64,000 nt of DNA, from positions 1,277,501 to 1,341,500 of the forward strand of contig NZ_CP142362.1 in the NCBI RefSeq assembly GCF_035918395.1. The letters are read 5' to 3'. Below the pieces are notes generated by a model. The model was given only the letters and a program-made list of their open reading frames with translations, was not told the origin of the DNA and ran no database searches. Position numbers and translations under genes: made by a program. This stretch comes from Mycolicibacterium sp. ND9-15 (GTDB taxonomy: Bacteria; Actinomycetota; Actinomycetes; Mycobacteriales; Mycobacteriaceae). Every line of letters starts with the position of its first letter. Positions within the stretch are counted from its first letter, which is position 1. Of the stretch, positions 18,685-27,518 are shown piece after piece.

Positions 18685-19572
18685 TCAGGGCAGATCCTCC
18701 GGGCTGAGTTGGTCGCGCGGCACCACCACCATCGGGACGTCGAGAACTCGCAGCATCTTGGCGGCCTTCGACCCCAGAAACAGCCGTCGAGGCGCGCTGA
18801 GTCGACTCGATCCGACCATGATCAGGTCGCCGTCCTGCCAGTCCAGCTTTCCCACCGCCTCCTCGACCGTCGCGCCGTCCACGATGGTCGAGGTCACCGG
18901 AAATCCTTCTGGCAGTTCAGCGGTCGCGGATTCCTGAACGTGCCGCGCATGCGCGAGTGCACGCTCCCGCACCGCTTCGCTGTCTCCGCGAAGTGTCCCG
19001 AATGTCGGGTCCAGAGCCACCAGCGACGCCAGTCGCAGTGGTGTGTCAGCTGCCCGACTCAGTTGAACCGCATTGCCCAACAAGGCATCTGAACCCTCAC
19101 GCTCACCGATCGCACACGTCACCTGCCGAATGCGGTCGACCGTCGAATTGCGACCTCTCCGGGGAGCCACGGCGACCGGCACCGGTGCCGAGTGCAACAA
19201 ACCGTTGACCACCGACCCGAGCGAGTAACCCCTTACCAGGCCACCGCCCGATCCGCCGACCACGATCATGTCGGCCTCGACGCGCGCCGCCTCCTCGATG
19301 AGGCCCCCGGCCGACGAGTCTTCGGACCGGACATGGGTGCGGACCACAATGTCGTCCGGCACCGTGGCCGCGGCGGCGGCCAGCCACTCCTCGGCCTGTG
19401 CGACGAGGTGCTTCTCGAAATCGCCCACCGGCTTGATCGACGGCGCAACCCGGTCCGGCGGCAGCACCATGCACAGGTCGAGCTCGGCGCCGAGCGTTCG
19501 GGCGAACCGGACCCCGAGCGCCAGCGCGTCAGCCCCGCCGGAAGTGGCGAGGTAACCAACGACGAGCCTCAT
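18685..19572 (-). CDS. Universal stress protein, tandem UspA domains
   Basis: 295 aa with two Usp domains (about 1-142 and 152-290). The first begins MRLVVGYLATSGG and has ADMIVVGGSGGGLVRGYSLGSVVNGLLHSAPVPVAV, the ATP-binding G-x2-G-x9-G(S/T) signature. The second has DLIMVGSSRLSAPRRLFLGSKAAKMLRVLDVPMVVV, where the glycine pattern is less complete. Tandem Usp proteins in mycobacteria respond to hypoxia and other stress. I used the ATG at 19572; an in-frame start 6 codons earlier lacks conserved sequence. Confidence 0.9.
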   Translation of the reverse strand: MRLVVGYLATSGGADALALGVRFARTLGAELDLCMVLPPDRVAPSIKPVGDFEKHLVAQAEEWLAAAAATVPDDIVVRTHVRSEDSSAGGLIEEAARVEADMIVVGGSGGGLVRGYSLGSVVNGLLHSAPVPVAVAPRRGRNSTVDRIRQVTCAIGEREGSDALLGNAVQLSRAADTPLRLASLVALDPTFGTLRGDSEAVRERALAHARHVQESATAELPEGFPVTSTIVDGATVEEAVGKLDWQDGDLIMVGSSRLSAPRRLFLGSKAAKMLRVLDVPMVVVPRDQLSPEDLP

Positions 19573-19629
19573 GGTCGTCCATCCTGTCAATCCGCAGCGC
19601 AGGTCACCGGCGGTTCACCCGAATGCGCG

Positions 19630-20499
19630 TCAGTTGCGATATTCGGCGGCGCCGTCCTCCAGGACCAGGCGAGCGTTCGAACCGTCGGTTTCGGCGGCCT
19701 CCGTGCGGAACACCGCGCGCCCAGCCTCGGTCCGCCAGATCGACGTCGTGAGCGTCTCGCCGGGAAACACCGGCGAGGTGAATCTGGCGTCGATCGCGCT
19801 GACCTTCGTCGCGTCACCGCCGCCGAGTTCGGCGACCAGCGCGCGGCCCGCGACCCCATAACTGCACAAACCGTGCAGGATCGGCTTCGGGAAGCCGGCC
19901 AACTCACGCGCGAACCACGGATCGCTGTGCAACGGGTTGCGGTCGCCCGACAACCGGTAGATCAACGCCTGGTCTTCGCGTGTGGGCAACGCGATTCGCG
20001 CATCCGGTTCGCGGTCGGGAATCTCGGGAGCGACGGGCCGCTGCCCCGGCTGCCCGCCGAAGCCGCCCTCACCGCGGATCACCGCGGTGGTGAACGTTTC
20101 TGCGACGACGTTCGACGTGTCGGGATCGGTGCCGGTCGCCTTCAGCATGACGATCGCGTTCTTGCCCTCGCCCTTGTCCTGGATGTCGGCGACTTCGGCG
20201 ACGACGCTGAGCTTGCCGGCCGGCTTCAACGGTTCATACAGCCGGATCCCCTGCGAGCCGTGCAGCAGCATCGCGAAGTTGAACGAGCCGATCATCGCCG
20301 CAGCCGCGAACGGCAGGCACGCGATCACCGCGTAGGTCGGCAACACCTGCTGTTCGATGCCGTGGCTGTTCTCGGTGGTGAACGCGAGGTCGGCGGTACC
20401 CGCCCCGACGCCCAGCGCGTAGAGCAGGGTGTCGCGGTCGGTCCACTCGAACATCTGCGGGTCGGTCTTGGCGCCGATGGCGTTGGGGTCGAGAGGCAT
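19630..20499 (-). CDS. htdY: HtdY-like (3R)-hydroxyacyl-thioester dehydratase, MaoC family
   Basis: 289 aa double hot-dog MaoC-type hydratase 2, the length of Rv3389c HtdY (290 aa). The C-terminal hot dog holds the catalytic motif YRLSGDRNPLHSDPWFA with Asp and His. The N-terminal hot dog lacks it. The enzyme interconverts trans-2-enoyl-CoA and (3R)-hydroxyacyl-CoA. It is divergent from the acyl-CoA reductase gene, 59 bases apart, suggesting a shared promoter region and related lipid metabolism. Confidence 0.93.
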   Translation of the reverse strand: MPLDPNAIGAKTDPQMFEWTDRDTLLYALGVGAGTADLAFTTENSHGIEQQVLPTYAVIACLPFAAAAMIGSFNFAMLLHGSQGIRLYEPLKPAGKLSVVAEVADIQDKGEGKNAIVMLKATGTDPDTSNVVAETFTTAVIRGEGGFGGQPGQRPVAPEIPDREPDARIALPTREDQALIYRLSGDRNPLHSDPWFARELAGFPKPILHGLCSYGVAGRALVAELGGGDATKVSAIDARFTSPVFPGETLTTSIWRTEAGRAVFRTEAAETDGSNARLVLEDGAAEYRN

Positions 20500-20558
20500 G
20501 AACGGACCATAACCGCTCCGCCAAAAGGCATTGACGTTTCACCCGCGGGAGGTCCACG

Positions 20559-22559
20559 ATGACTCGCATGCGTTATGTCGTTACCGGCGGTACCGGGTTT
20601 ATCGGCCGACGAGTGGTCACGGCGCTATTGGGACGCAGCAGCGATGCCGAGGTGCTGGTGCTGGTGCGCCGCGGTTCGCTCTCCCGGTTCGAACGGTTGG
20701 CGGCCGCGTGGGGTGGGCGAGCGAAACCCCTGATCGGCGACCTCACCGCACCAGACTTGGGGCTGACGGCCGACGCCCTCGCCGAAGTGGGCGCAATCGA
20801 CCACGTCGTGCACTGCGGCGCCGTCTACGACATCACCGCCTCCGATGCCGACCAGCGCGCGGCCAACGTCGACGGCACCCGCGCCGTGGTCGACCTAGCG
20901 TTACGACTCGACGCGACGCTGCACCACGTGTCTTCCATCGCGGTGGCCGGCACCTTCCGCGGCGAGTTCCGCGAGGACGACTTCGACGTCGGTCAGGACC
21001 TGCCGACGCCGTATCACCAGACGAAGTTCGAGGCCGAGTTGCTCGTGCGCGCGGCAACCGGACTGCGCTACCGGATCTACCGGCCCGCCGTCGTCGTCGG
21101 CGATTCGCGCACCGGTGAAATGGACAAGGTCGACGGGCCGTACTACTTCTTTCCGGTGCTGGCAAGACTGGCCAGGCTTCCGTCGATCACCCCGATCGCG
21201 CTGCCCGACACCGGACGCACCAACCTCGTTCCGGTCGACTTCGTCGTCGATGCGCTCGTCGCATTGATGCACCTACCGGACCGCGACGGTGCGACCTTTC
21301 ATCTCACGGCCCAAAAAGCCGTCGGGTTATGCGGTATCTACCGCGCTGTCGAAAAGGCCGCCGGTCTACCGCCGCTGCGTGCCTCGCTGCCGCGTTCCAT
21401 GGCGACACCATTCCTCAAGGTCAGCGGTCGCGCGAAGGTGGTACGCAATATGACGGCCACCCAGCTCGGCGTGCCCGCCGAAATCCTCGACGTAGTGGAC
21501 CTGATGCCGAAGTTCACCGCCGAGAAAACCACAGAAGCGTTGCGTCACACCGGGATAGCGGTGCCGCAGTTCGCCGATTATGCCCCGTCGCTATGGCGGT
21601 ACTGGGCCACGCATCTCGATCCCGACCGCGCCCGCCGTGACGATCCGGCCGGGCCTCTGGTCGGTAAGCACGTGATCATCACCGGGGCGTCGAGCGGGAT
21701 CGGACGGGCTTCGGCGATCGCGGTCGCCGAACGCGGGGCGACGGTGTTCGCGTTGGCGCGCAACGCCGACGCGCTCGACGAACTGGTCGCCGAGATCCGC
21801 GCCGCCGGTGGCCGAGCACACGCATTCACTTGCGACGTCACCGACTCGGCATCGGTCGAGAGCACCGTGAAGGACATACTGGGCCGGTTCGGCCACGTCG
21901 ACTATCTGGTGAACAACGCCGGACGCTCCATTCGCCGGTCTGTGGTGGCGTCCACCGACCGGCTGCACGACTACGAGCGGGTGATGGCCGTCAACTATTT
22001 CGGGGCGGTGCGGATGGTGCTTGCGCTGTTGCCACATTGGCGCGAACGACGGTTCGGTCATGTGGTCAACGTGTCGAGCGCGGGAGTGCAGGCCCGCAAT
22101 CCGAAGTACAGCTCGTACCTTCCGACGAAGGCGGCGCTCGACGCGTTCGCCGATGTGGTCGCGACCGAGACGCTGTCCGATCACATCACTTTCACCACCA
22201 TCCACATGCCGTTGGTGCAGACGCCGATGAGTGTGCCGTCGCACCGGCTCGATCCGGTTCCCGCGATCAGCGCCGAACACGCCGCGGCGATGGTCGTGCG
22301 CAGCCTGATCGACAAGCCGGCGCGGATCGACACGCCGCTGGGCACCCTCGCCGCTTTCGGTAACTACTTCACGCCGAAGCTGTCGCGGCGGGTCCTGCAC
22401 CAGCTCTATCTCGGCTATCCGGATTCCGCTGCGGCGCGCGGCGTGCCGACATCGACCAGACCTCCGACAACACGCCGCCCGAAACGGACGGTGCCTGCGC
22501 TGCGGGTTCCGCGACCGGTCAAGGTCGCGGCGCGGCTGGTACCGGGTGTGCACTGGTGA
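20559..22559 (+). CDS. acrA1: Two-domain fatty acyl-CoA reductase (AcrA1/Rv3391-like)
   Basis: 666 aa. The N-terminal half is an extended SDR of the male-sterility type: TGGTGFIGRRVV binds NADP(H), and the active-site pair is in PYHQTKFEAE (YxxxK). The C-terminal half, from about residue 370, is a classical SDR: ITGASSGIGRA, NNAGRSI, catalytic NVSSA and YSSYLPTKAA. Such fusions reduce long-chain acyl-CoA toward aldehyde and alcohol, feeding wax or mycolate-related lipids. Start ATG has GGGAGG 6 bases upstream. The last 60 residues are basic and Pro-rich. Confidence 0.92.
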   Translation: MTRMRYVVTGGTGFIGRRVVTALLGRSSDAEVLVLVRRGSLSRFERLAAAWGGRAKPLIGDLTAPDLGLTADALAEVGAIDHVVHCGAVYDITASDADQRAANVDGTRAVVDLALRLDATLHHVSSIAVAGTFRGEFREDDFDVGQDLPTPYHQTKFEAELLVRAATGLRYRIYRPAVVVGDSRTGEMDKVDGPYYFFPVLARLARLPSITPIALPDTGRTNLVPVDFVVDALVALMHLPDRDGATFHLTAQKAVGLCGIYRAVEKAAGLPPLRASLPRSMATPFLKVSGRAKVVRNMTATQLGVPAEILDVVDLMPKFTAEKTTEALRHTGIAVPQFADYAPSLWRYWATHLDPDRARRDDPAGPLVGKHVIITGASSGIGRASAIAVAERGATVFALARNADALDELVAEIRAAGGRAHAFTCDVTDSASVESTVKDILGRFGHVDYLVNNAGRSIRRSVVASTDRLHDYERVMAVNYFGAVRMVLALLPHWRERRFGHVVNVSSAGVQARNPKYSSYLPTKAALDAFADVVATETLSDHITFTTIHMPLVQTPMSVPSHRLDPVPAISAEHAAAMVVRSLIDKPARIDTPLGTLAAFGNYFTPKLSRRVLHQLYLGYPDSAAARGVPTSTRPPTTRRPKRTVPALRVPRPVKVAARLVPGVHW

Positions 22560-22583
22560 CTGCGGTTCCTTATCGTTGGCGGG

Positions 22584-23624
22584 GTGAAGCAGCCTGTCTT
22601 CGCCGACGTCGACACCGGCGTGGACGACGCGATGGCGTTGGCATACCTGTTCGCCAGCGACGACGCCGAGGTGGTCGGTATCGCGTCCACGGCGGGAAAT
22701 GTTCCGGCACAACAGGTTTGCTGTAACAATCTGGGCCTGCTGGACCTGTGTCGGATGCCGGACATCCCGGTGTCGAAGGGATCCGAGCAGCCGGTCGACT
22801 CACCGCTTCGCACGGCCGAGGACACCCACGGTCCCGAGGGATTGGGTTACGCGAAGTTGCCTGTGTCCGAGCGACAGCTCACCGGGCACGGCGCCGCCGA
22901 GGCGTGGGTGTGCGCCGCTCACAGGTATCCGGGTGAATTGCTCGCCATCGCCGTCGGGCCGCTCACCAACCTGGCGCTGGCGCTGCGCCTGGAACCCGGG
23001 TTGCCGAAACTGCTGCGCCGGTTGGTGATCATGGGCGGAGCGTTCGACTACCGCGGCAACACCACCCCGGTGGCCGAGTGGAACATGAGCGTGGATCCGG
23101 AGGCCGCCGCCGAGGTGTTCACCGGGTGGAATACCGCGTGGGCCGACAACCCACCCGCGCACCTACCGATCGTGTTGGGCCTCAACCTGACCGAGCACAT
23201 CGCGATGACGCCGGCCCTGTTGAACCGCCTCGCGGCGGAAGCCGGTGCCATCTCGGTGGCGATGAGCGTGTCCGATGATCGTGGCACCCGATCTGTGTCG
23301 GCCAACCCGCTGATCGCGGTACTCGAGGATGCGATGCGGTTCTATTTCGAGTTTCATTTCGACCAGGGCGAAGGCTATCTGGCGCATCTGCACGACCCGC
23401 TGGCCGCGGCGGTGGCGCTGGATCCAGACATCGTCACGTGCCGGGCGGCCACCGTCGACGTCGAACTGACGGGCACGCTGACCCGCGGCATGACCATCGC
23501 GGACTGGAGCAACCGATGGGGCCGGGAAACCAACGCGCTCGTCGGCGTCGACGTGGATCCGGGCACCTTCTTCGACCGGTTCATCGCACGCGTCGGCGCG
23601 TTCGCGCGAGGTCTGGATGGCTAG
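22584..23624 (+). CDS. iunH: Inosine-uridine-preferring nucleoside hydrolase (IunH)
   Basis: 346 aa. The N-terminal DVDTGVDDAMAL is the Ca-binding aspartate cluster of nucleoside N-ribohydrolases. Further landmarks are IAVGPLTNLALAL, IMGGAFDYRGNTTPVAEWNMSVDPEAA and the C-terminal HDPLAAAVALDP with conserved His-Asp. It splits purine and pyrimidine ribonucleosides into base and ribose. The GTG start is 24 bases past acrA1. The 3' end overlaps the convergent small membrane-protein gene by 4 bases. Matches Rv3393 in position. Confidence 0.93.
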   Translation: MKQPVFADVDTGVDDAMALAYLFASDDAEVVGIASTAGNVPAQQVCCNNLGLLDLCRMPDIPVSKGSEQPVDSPLRTAEDTHGPEGLGYAKLPVSERQLTGHGAAEAWVCAAHRYPGELLAIAVGPLTNLALALRLEPGLPKLLRRLVIMGGAFDYRGNTTPVAEWNMSVDPEAAAEVFTGWNTAWADNPPAHLPIVLGLNLTEHIAMTPALLNRLAAEAGAISVAMSVSDDRGTRSVSANPLIAVLEDAMRFYFEFHFDQGEGYLAHLHDPLAAAVALDPDIVTCRAATVDVELTGTLTRGMTIADWSNRWGRETNALVGVDVDPGTFFDRFIARVGAFARGLDG

Positions 23625-23881
23625 ACGACGACCGACACCACGACGGCCAAGAACAACAGCAGGAAGATCGCGATCGCGATCATGCTTGCGACGGCCGTCG
23701 GCGTCCATCGGTGGCGCGGCCGCGATTCCACCGCGCCCACGCCCGCGGTCTGGTCGGAATCCGGTGGCGTCGCCCCGGGCGGCACTCCGCCACCGGGCTC
23801 GAGGTCCGGCGTGTTGGCCGGGTCGGGGTCTGGCGGTATCGCGGTCATCGGTGGGCGGGTACCCTTTCGCACGGTCGTCAC
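23621..23881 (-). CDS. DUF6480-like small membrane protein
   Basis: 86 aa: a Pro/Asp-rich cytoplasmic half (DPDPANTPDLEPGGGVPPG), a basic linker (RPRHRW) and one C-terminal membrane helix (SMIAIAIFLLLFLAVVVSVVV). The GTG at 23881 overlaps the imuB stop as GTGA, so it is probably translated with the imuA'-imuB operon. An ATG 11 codons later (23848) is the alternative start. The link to the mutasome operon is positional only; function unknown. Confidence 0.75.
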   Translation of the reverse strand: MTTVRKGTRPPMTAIPPDPDPANTPDLEPGGGVPPGATPPDSDQTAGVGAVESRPRHRWTPTAVASMIAIAIFLLLFLAVVVSVVV

Positions 23882-25470
23882 TCATAAATCCCTTCGACGT
23901 ACCACCGCCGCTGCCGGTAACACAGCAGTAAGGCCTGACCCGGGTGCCCGTCGCGCGACCCGCCGTCCAGGAGCACCTGTGCCCGCGCGCTGCGGCCGGA
24001 CTTTCCTTGTTCGGGATCCCACCACCGCTCGTCGACCGGCCACGGCCCCGCCCACCAGGCCAGCCTGCCCGGCTTGACGACCTTGCCGGGCGCGGCCAGC
24101 CGCGACGGATCGGCGGAGAACAGGCCGCGTGCGGTCACCCGCACCGGACGACCGTCGGCGTCGAACAACTCGACCGGATCATCGAGCAACACCGTCGGCG
24201 ACGGGTCGGGCAGTTGGCCGGGCCACGGCTGATGCGGATCGGCCCGGGGCACCGGCTCATCTCCCAGTGGGGTCAGCGTGATGCGTTCGGCGGGTCCCCG
24301 GCCGCCGCTGAGCACCGGCACCTGCACCGCCTCCGGCCCGAGCAGACCCTGCACACGCACCAGCGCGCGACGGGCACGCAGCCGGTCCTCTTCTCCTACG
24401 CCACCCCACAGCGGCAGCTGCAGCGCCTCGGCCGACACCACTTCCACCGGGCGCAATCGGATCACCGTGACCGGCGCGGTGGGCCGGTCGTCGGGGTTGC
24501 GCCTGTTCAGCCAGCCGTCGAGCTGCCAGCGCACCCGGTCGGCGGTGGCGTCCTCGGTCAACGGCTCGGCGCAGCGCCAAACCCGTTCCAGCTCTTCGCC
24601 GTTGGCGGTGATGGCGTGGATGGCCAGCCGCGTACAGCCCACGCCGGACGCCGCCAGGCTGCGGTGCAGGTCAGATGCCAGCGATCGTCCGGCGAAGGCC
24701 GCGGCGTCCACTCGGTCGATCGGCGGGTCACAGTCCATGACGGCGTCGAGTTCGGGTTCGGGTTCACGGCCCGACGGCCTCCGAGCAGGCTCGCCGCGGG
24801 CGAACTGGTGCGCGGCCACCGCGTCGGCCCCGAACCGCGACGCGACATCGCTACGGGACAACGCGGCGAACTGTCCGATACTGCGAATCCCCATGCGCCA
24901 CAAGAGGTCCGATAGGTCTTGGCGACCGGGTCCGGCCAGGCTGGGCTCGGTGGCCAGTTGACGGATCGACAGTGCCGACAGGAACAGCGCGTCCTGTCCG
25001 GGCGCGAGGATGCGCCCCGCCCGCGCAGCGAACACCGCGGTGGGCAACTGGTCGGCGACACCGACCTGGCATTCGGCACCGGCGGCGGCCACCGCGTCGA
25101 CCAACCGCTCCGCGGCGGCTTGTTCGGACCCGAAGTAGCGGGCCGCGCCGCGGACCGGCAGCACCAGCAGACCCGGCCGCAATACCTCGGCCCGCGGCAC
25201 CAGGTCGTCCACCGCGAGCGTCACGCTCTCGAAATGGCGGGCATCGCGCGCCGGGTCGGCGGTCGCCACGTGCAGTTCCGGGCACCGCGCCTGCGCTTCC
25301 CGGCGGCGCAGCCCCCGTCGCACCCCCGCCGCCCTGGCCGACGCCGAACACGCGATGACCCGGTTGGCCAGCGTCACCGCGATCGGGGCGGTCGACGCCA
25401 GGCCCGCCGCGGCCGCCGCGGCGACGGCCGGCCAGTCCATGCACCAGATGGCGAGAACCCGCGTGGACAC
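23878..25470 (-). CDS. imuB: ImuB, catalytically dead Y-family polymerase homologue of the SOS mutasome
   Basis: 530 aa Y-family-like protein. Where active polymerases have a Asp-x-Asp at the start, this has IWCMDWP, and the other catalytic acids are not evident, in line with ImuB being a scaffold and not an enzyme. The clamp-binding motif QLPLWG is at 351-356, matching the motif shown in M. tuberculosis to bind the beta clamp. The C-terminal part recruits DnaE2 and ImuA'. The start GTG immediately follows the imuA' stop (TGA-GTG), so the two are translationally coupled. Confidence 0.95.
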   Translation of the reverse strand: MSTRVLAIWCMDWPAVAAAAAAGLASTAPIAVTLANRVIACSASARAAGVRRGLRRREAQARCPELHVATADPARDARHFESVTLAVDDLVPRAEVLRPGLLVLPVRGAARYFGSEQAAAERLVDAVAAAGAECQVGVADQLPTAVFAARAGRILAPGQDALFLSALSIRQLATEPSLAGPGRQDLSDLLWRMGIRSIGQFAALSRSDVASRFGADAVAAHQFARGEPARRPSGREPEPELDAVMDCDPPIDRVDAAAFAGRSLASDLHRSLAASGVGCTRLAIHAITANGEELERVWRCAEPLTEDATADRVRWQLDGWLNRRNPDDRPTAPVTVIRLRPVEVVSAEALQLPLWGGVGEEDRLRARRALVRVQGLLGPEAVQVPVLSGGRGPAERITLTPLGDEPVPRADPHQPWPGQLPDPSPTVLLDDPVELFDADGRPVRVTARGLFSADPSRLAAPGKVVKPGRLAWWAGPWPVDERWWDPEQGKSGRSARAQVLLDGGSRDGHPGQALLLCYRQRRWYVEGIYE

Positions 25471-26172
25471 TCATCCGCCCACTGCACGCCCGGAACCGAA
25501 CGAGCGTCCCCTGGCCCGGGTGGCCAGTCGCACCCGGCCGATACGGCCAAACCCCGGCCGCCCCTGGCCGGTGATCTCATAGCCGCACACCCTGGCCTCC
25601 AACCGGGCCGATGCTCCCTGCCATTCGCCGCCGGTGACCAGCAGGGTGCACCCCTTCTGCCGGGCCCGGGCCACCACCGCCCGCGCCCGGGTAGCCGGCA
25701 CGTATTGCCCACCCAGCCCGAGTACGACCAGATCCATTCCGTCCATCAGCACCGCGGCGACCTCGACCGGATCGGCGCCCGGTTCGGGGATGACCGCGAG
25801 CCTGCTCAGGTCGGCGCCCATCTCCACGGCCGCCAGCAGACCGGCGTCGGGTTGGCCGACGATCGCGGCATGCCCCCCGTCTGCCGTCACCGCCGCCACC
25901 ATGCTCAGCGACAGCGACCTGGCCCCCGCCACCACCGCCACCGTCCCACGCGGCAGCTGCGCAAGTTCGGCCTGGGGGTACCACCCGCTTGCGGGGGACG
26001 TTTCGGGCATCGGCAGCAAAGTTTCCGAGTCCGGAAGCGGCTCGGCCGAGGAGGCCGCGCCGCGGCGCCCGCCGCCCACCTTGCCGGACACCGCCGCGAT
26101 CTTGCGACGCAGGTGTTCCACCTGTTCAGTGCGGGTAAGCTGACGCTGATCCAGGCTCACGGCTGCTGTCAC
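25471..26172 (-). CDS. imuA': ImuA', RecA-like accessory protein of the SOS mutasome
   Basis: 233 aa, SulA/RecA-like fold without a complete Walker A (the region reads [13 protein letters not shown]). It is required with ImuB and DnaE2 for damage tolerance and induced mutagenesis in mycobacteria. GTG start at 26172, 37 bases downstream of a perfect LexA box. Start is tentative: the first 20 residues ([20 protein letters not shown]) look family-like, so it is likely correct. Confidence 0.93.
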   Translation of the reverse strand: MTAAVSLDQRQLTRTEQVEHLRRKIAAVSGKVGGGRRGAASSAEPLPDSETLLPMPETSPASGWYPQAELAQLPRGTVAVVAGARSLSLSMVAAVTADGGHAAIVGQPDAGLLAAVEMGADLSRLAVIPEPGADPVEVAAVLMDGMDLVVLGLGGQYVPATRARAVVARARQKGCTLLVTGGEWQGASARLEARVCGYEITGQGRPGFGRIGRVRLATRARGRSFGSGRAVGG

Positions 26173-26208
26173 AACAGCACCTCCTGCATCGTCTGCCTCA
26201 CTAGTATT

Positions 26209-26224
26209 TCGAACGTATGTTCGA
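26209..26224 (-). promoter_or_regulatory. LexA (SOS) box of the imuA'-imuB operon
   Basis: Perfect TCGAAC-GTAT-GTTCGA palindrome, the same consensus as at dnaE2, 37 bases before the imuA' start. It marks the two mutasome loci as one regulon. Confidence 0.95.
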
Positions 26225-26688
26225 TATCCCGAGTAAACACCTACCCGCCGACAGCGTCAAGCCGTTCGCAGTGCTCGGCGGGAAAAATTGCGACACCTAC
26301 AATTGATGACATTGACAAATGTCACCAATCGGTGTTGCACTGAGGTGATGCTCGACGAAGAGCCGGCACTGCCTCTGCGCGGTTCGCAGCACGCCCGCAG
26401 TGCGGCCGCCGTCAGCAGCGTGACACTGCGCCAGCCCAGCGCCGTCCTGCCCTCCTTTCGGCCCCCCGCTGGCCGGCGCCCGCGTCCACCCCGTCGACAC
26501 CCGCACCTCCGACGCCCGACGCCTCGTCGGCGAATGGGTTTGCGGCCCAGAGGTTCACGACCAGGTGCATGTCTTCCAGGCATTGCCGCGGTTGACTCCC
26601 GAGGCGGCGCCCGCCATGCGCCGGATCTCGGGATTCATCGCTCGAGATTTGCGCGACAACGACATCACCGGGCCGCGGGGCGAGGTAG
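26225..26688. other. 464-base region between imuA' and the SDR operon; no supported gene, one operator-like palindrome
   Basis: Contains the palindrome TGACATT-GACA-AATGTCA (26307-26324). From 26348 a + frame opens (MLDEEPALPLRGSQ) and turns Arg/Pro-rich, while a second + frame takes over with more protein-like content (DARRLVGEWVCGPEVHDQ, then IARDLRDNDITG) up to about 26690. This could be one short gene broken by a frameshift, or noncoding GC-rich DNA; I cannot name a family. Confidence 0.4.
26307..26324. promoter_or_regulatory. Operator-like palindrome TGACATT-N4-AATGTCA
   Basis: A perfect 7-base inverted repeat with 4-base spacer in an AT-richer pocket of the imuA'/SDR intergenic region. 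Spacing and symmetry fit a dimeric repressor. No regulator gene is adjacent except the MerR-type gene at the end of the downstream operon; pairing them is speculative. Confidence 0.5.
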
Positions 26689-27510
26689 ATGATCTTCGGA
26701 CACAAGCGCAGCCGCAACGCGGCGGCCGTCATCACCGGCGCAGGCAGCGGCATCGGCGCCGCATTTGCCGTCGAACTCGCCAAGCGCGGCGGCCGGGTGG
26801 TGTGCAGCGACATCGACGAGGCGTCGGCCCAGTCCACCGCCGAACAGATCAAAAGCACAGGCGGGCAGGTGACTTCGATGCGTTGCGACGTCACCCGGAT
26901 CGACGACGTCATCGCGCTCGCCGACGCCGCACACTCCTGGTTCGATGGCCCGCCGACGATGGTGGTCAACAACGCTGGGGTCGGTGCCGGTGGGCTGCCG
27001 ATCGGGGAGATCGACCTGGACGACTGGCGCTGGGTGCTCGACATCAACCTGTGGGGGCCGATCCACGGCTGCCATGTGTTCGCGCCGATTCTGCGTGACG
27101 CGCACTACGGCGGAATCATCAACGTCGCCTCGGCCGCCGCCTTCGGTGCGGCGCCGGGGATGGCGGCCTACAACGTCAGCAAGGCTGGGGTGCTGTCGCT
27201 CTCGGAAACGCTGGCCGCCGAAATGAGCGGCACGGGCGTACATGTCACCGCGCTGTGCCCGACGTTCGTCAAGACCAATATCGTCGAGTCCGGGCGCATC
27301 TCGGCCAGGTCCACCCAATTGGCCGACCGGCTGATGCGCTGGACCGGTTTCTCCCCCGAGCGGGTGGCCCGCGCCTGCCTGGACACCCTCGACCGCGGCG
27401 GCCTGTACTGCATGCCGCAGTTGGACGCCCGAATCGGCTGGGGCGTCAAACGATTCACTCCTACGGCGTACACCCGAGCCGTCGGCCTGACCAACCGCAT
27501 CACGACCTAG
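26689..27510 (+). CDS. Short-chain dehydrogenase/reductase, first gene of an oxidative operon
   Basis: 273 aa classical SDR: cofactor motif ITGAGSGIGAA, D-V region MRCDVTRIDD, NNAGVGAG, and the active site with Ser in INVASAAAF and YNVSKAG. Start ATG has GCGAGG upstream. The next gene's ribosome site overlaps this stop, and the whole set (SDR, ferritin-like, monooxygenase, MerR) is tightly packed. Substrate unknown; lipid or alkanol oxidation would fit the neighbours. Confidence 0.9.
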   Translation: MIFGHKRSRNAAAVITGAGSGIGAAFAVELAKRGGRVVCSDIDEASAQSTAEQIKSTGGQVTSMRCDVTRIDDVIALADAAHSWFDGPPTMVVNNAGVGAGGLPIGEIDLDDWRWVLDINLWGPIHGCHVFAPILRDAHYGGIINVASAAAFGAAPGMAAYNVSKAGVLSLSETLAAEMSGTGVHVTALCPTFVKTNIVESGRISARSTQLADRLMRWTGFSPERVARACLDTLDRGGLYCMPQLDARIGWGVKRFTPTAYTRAVGLTNRITT

Positions 27511-27518
27511 GAGGCGCA

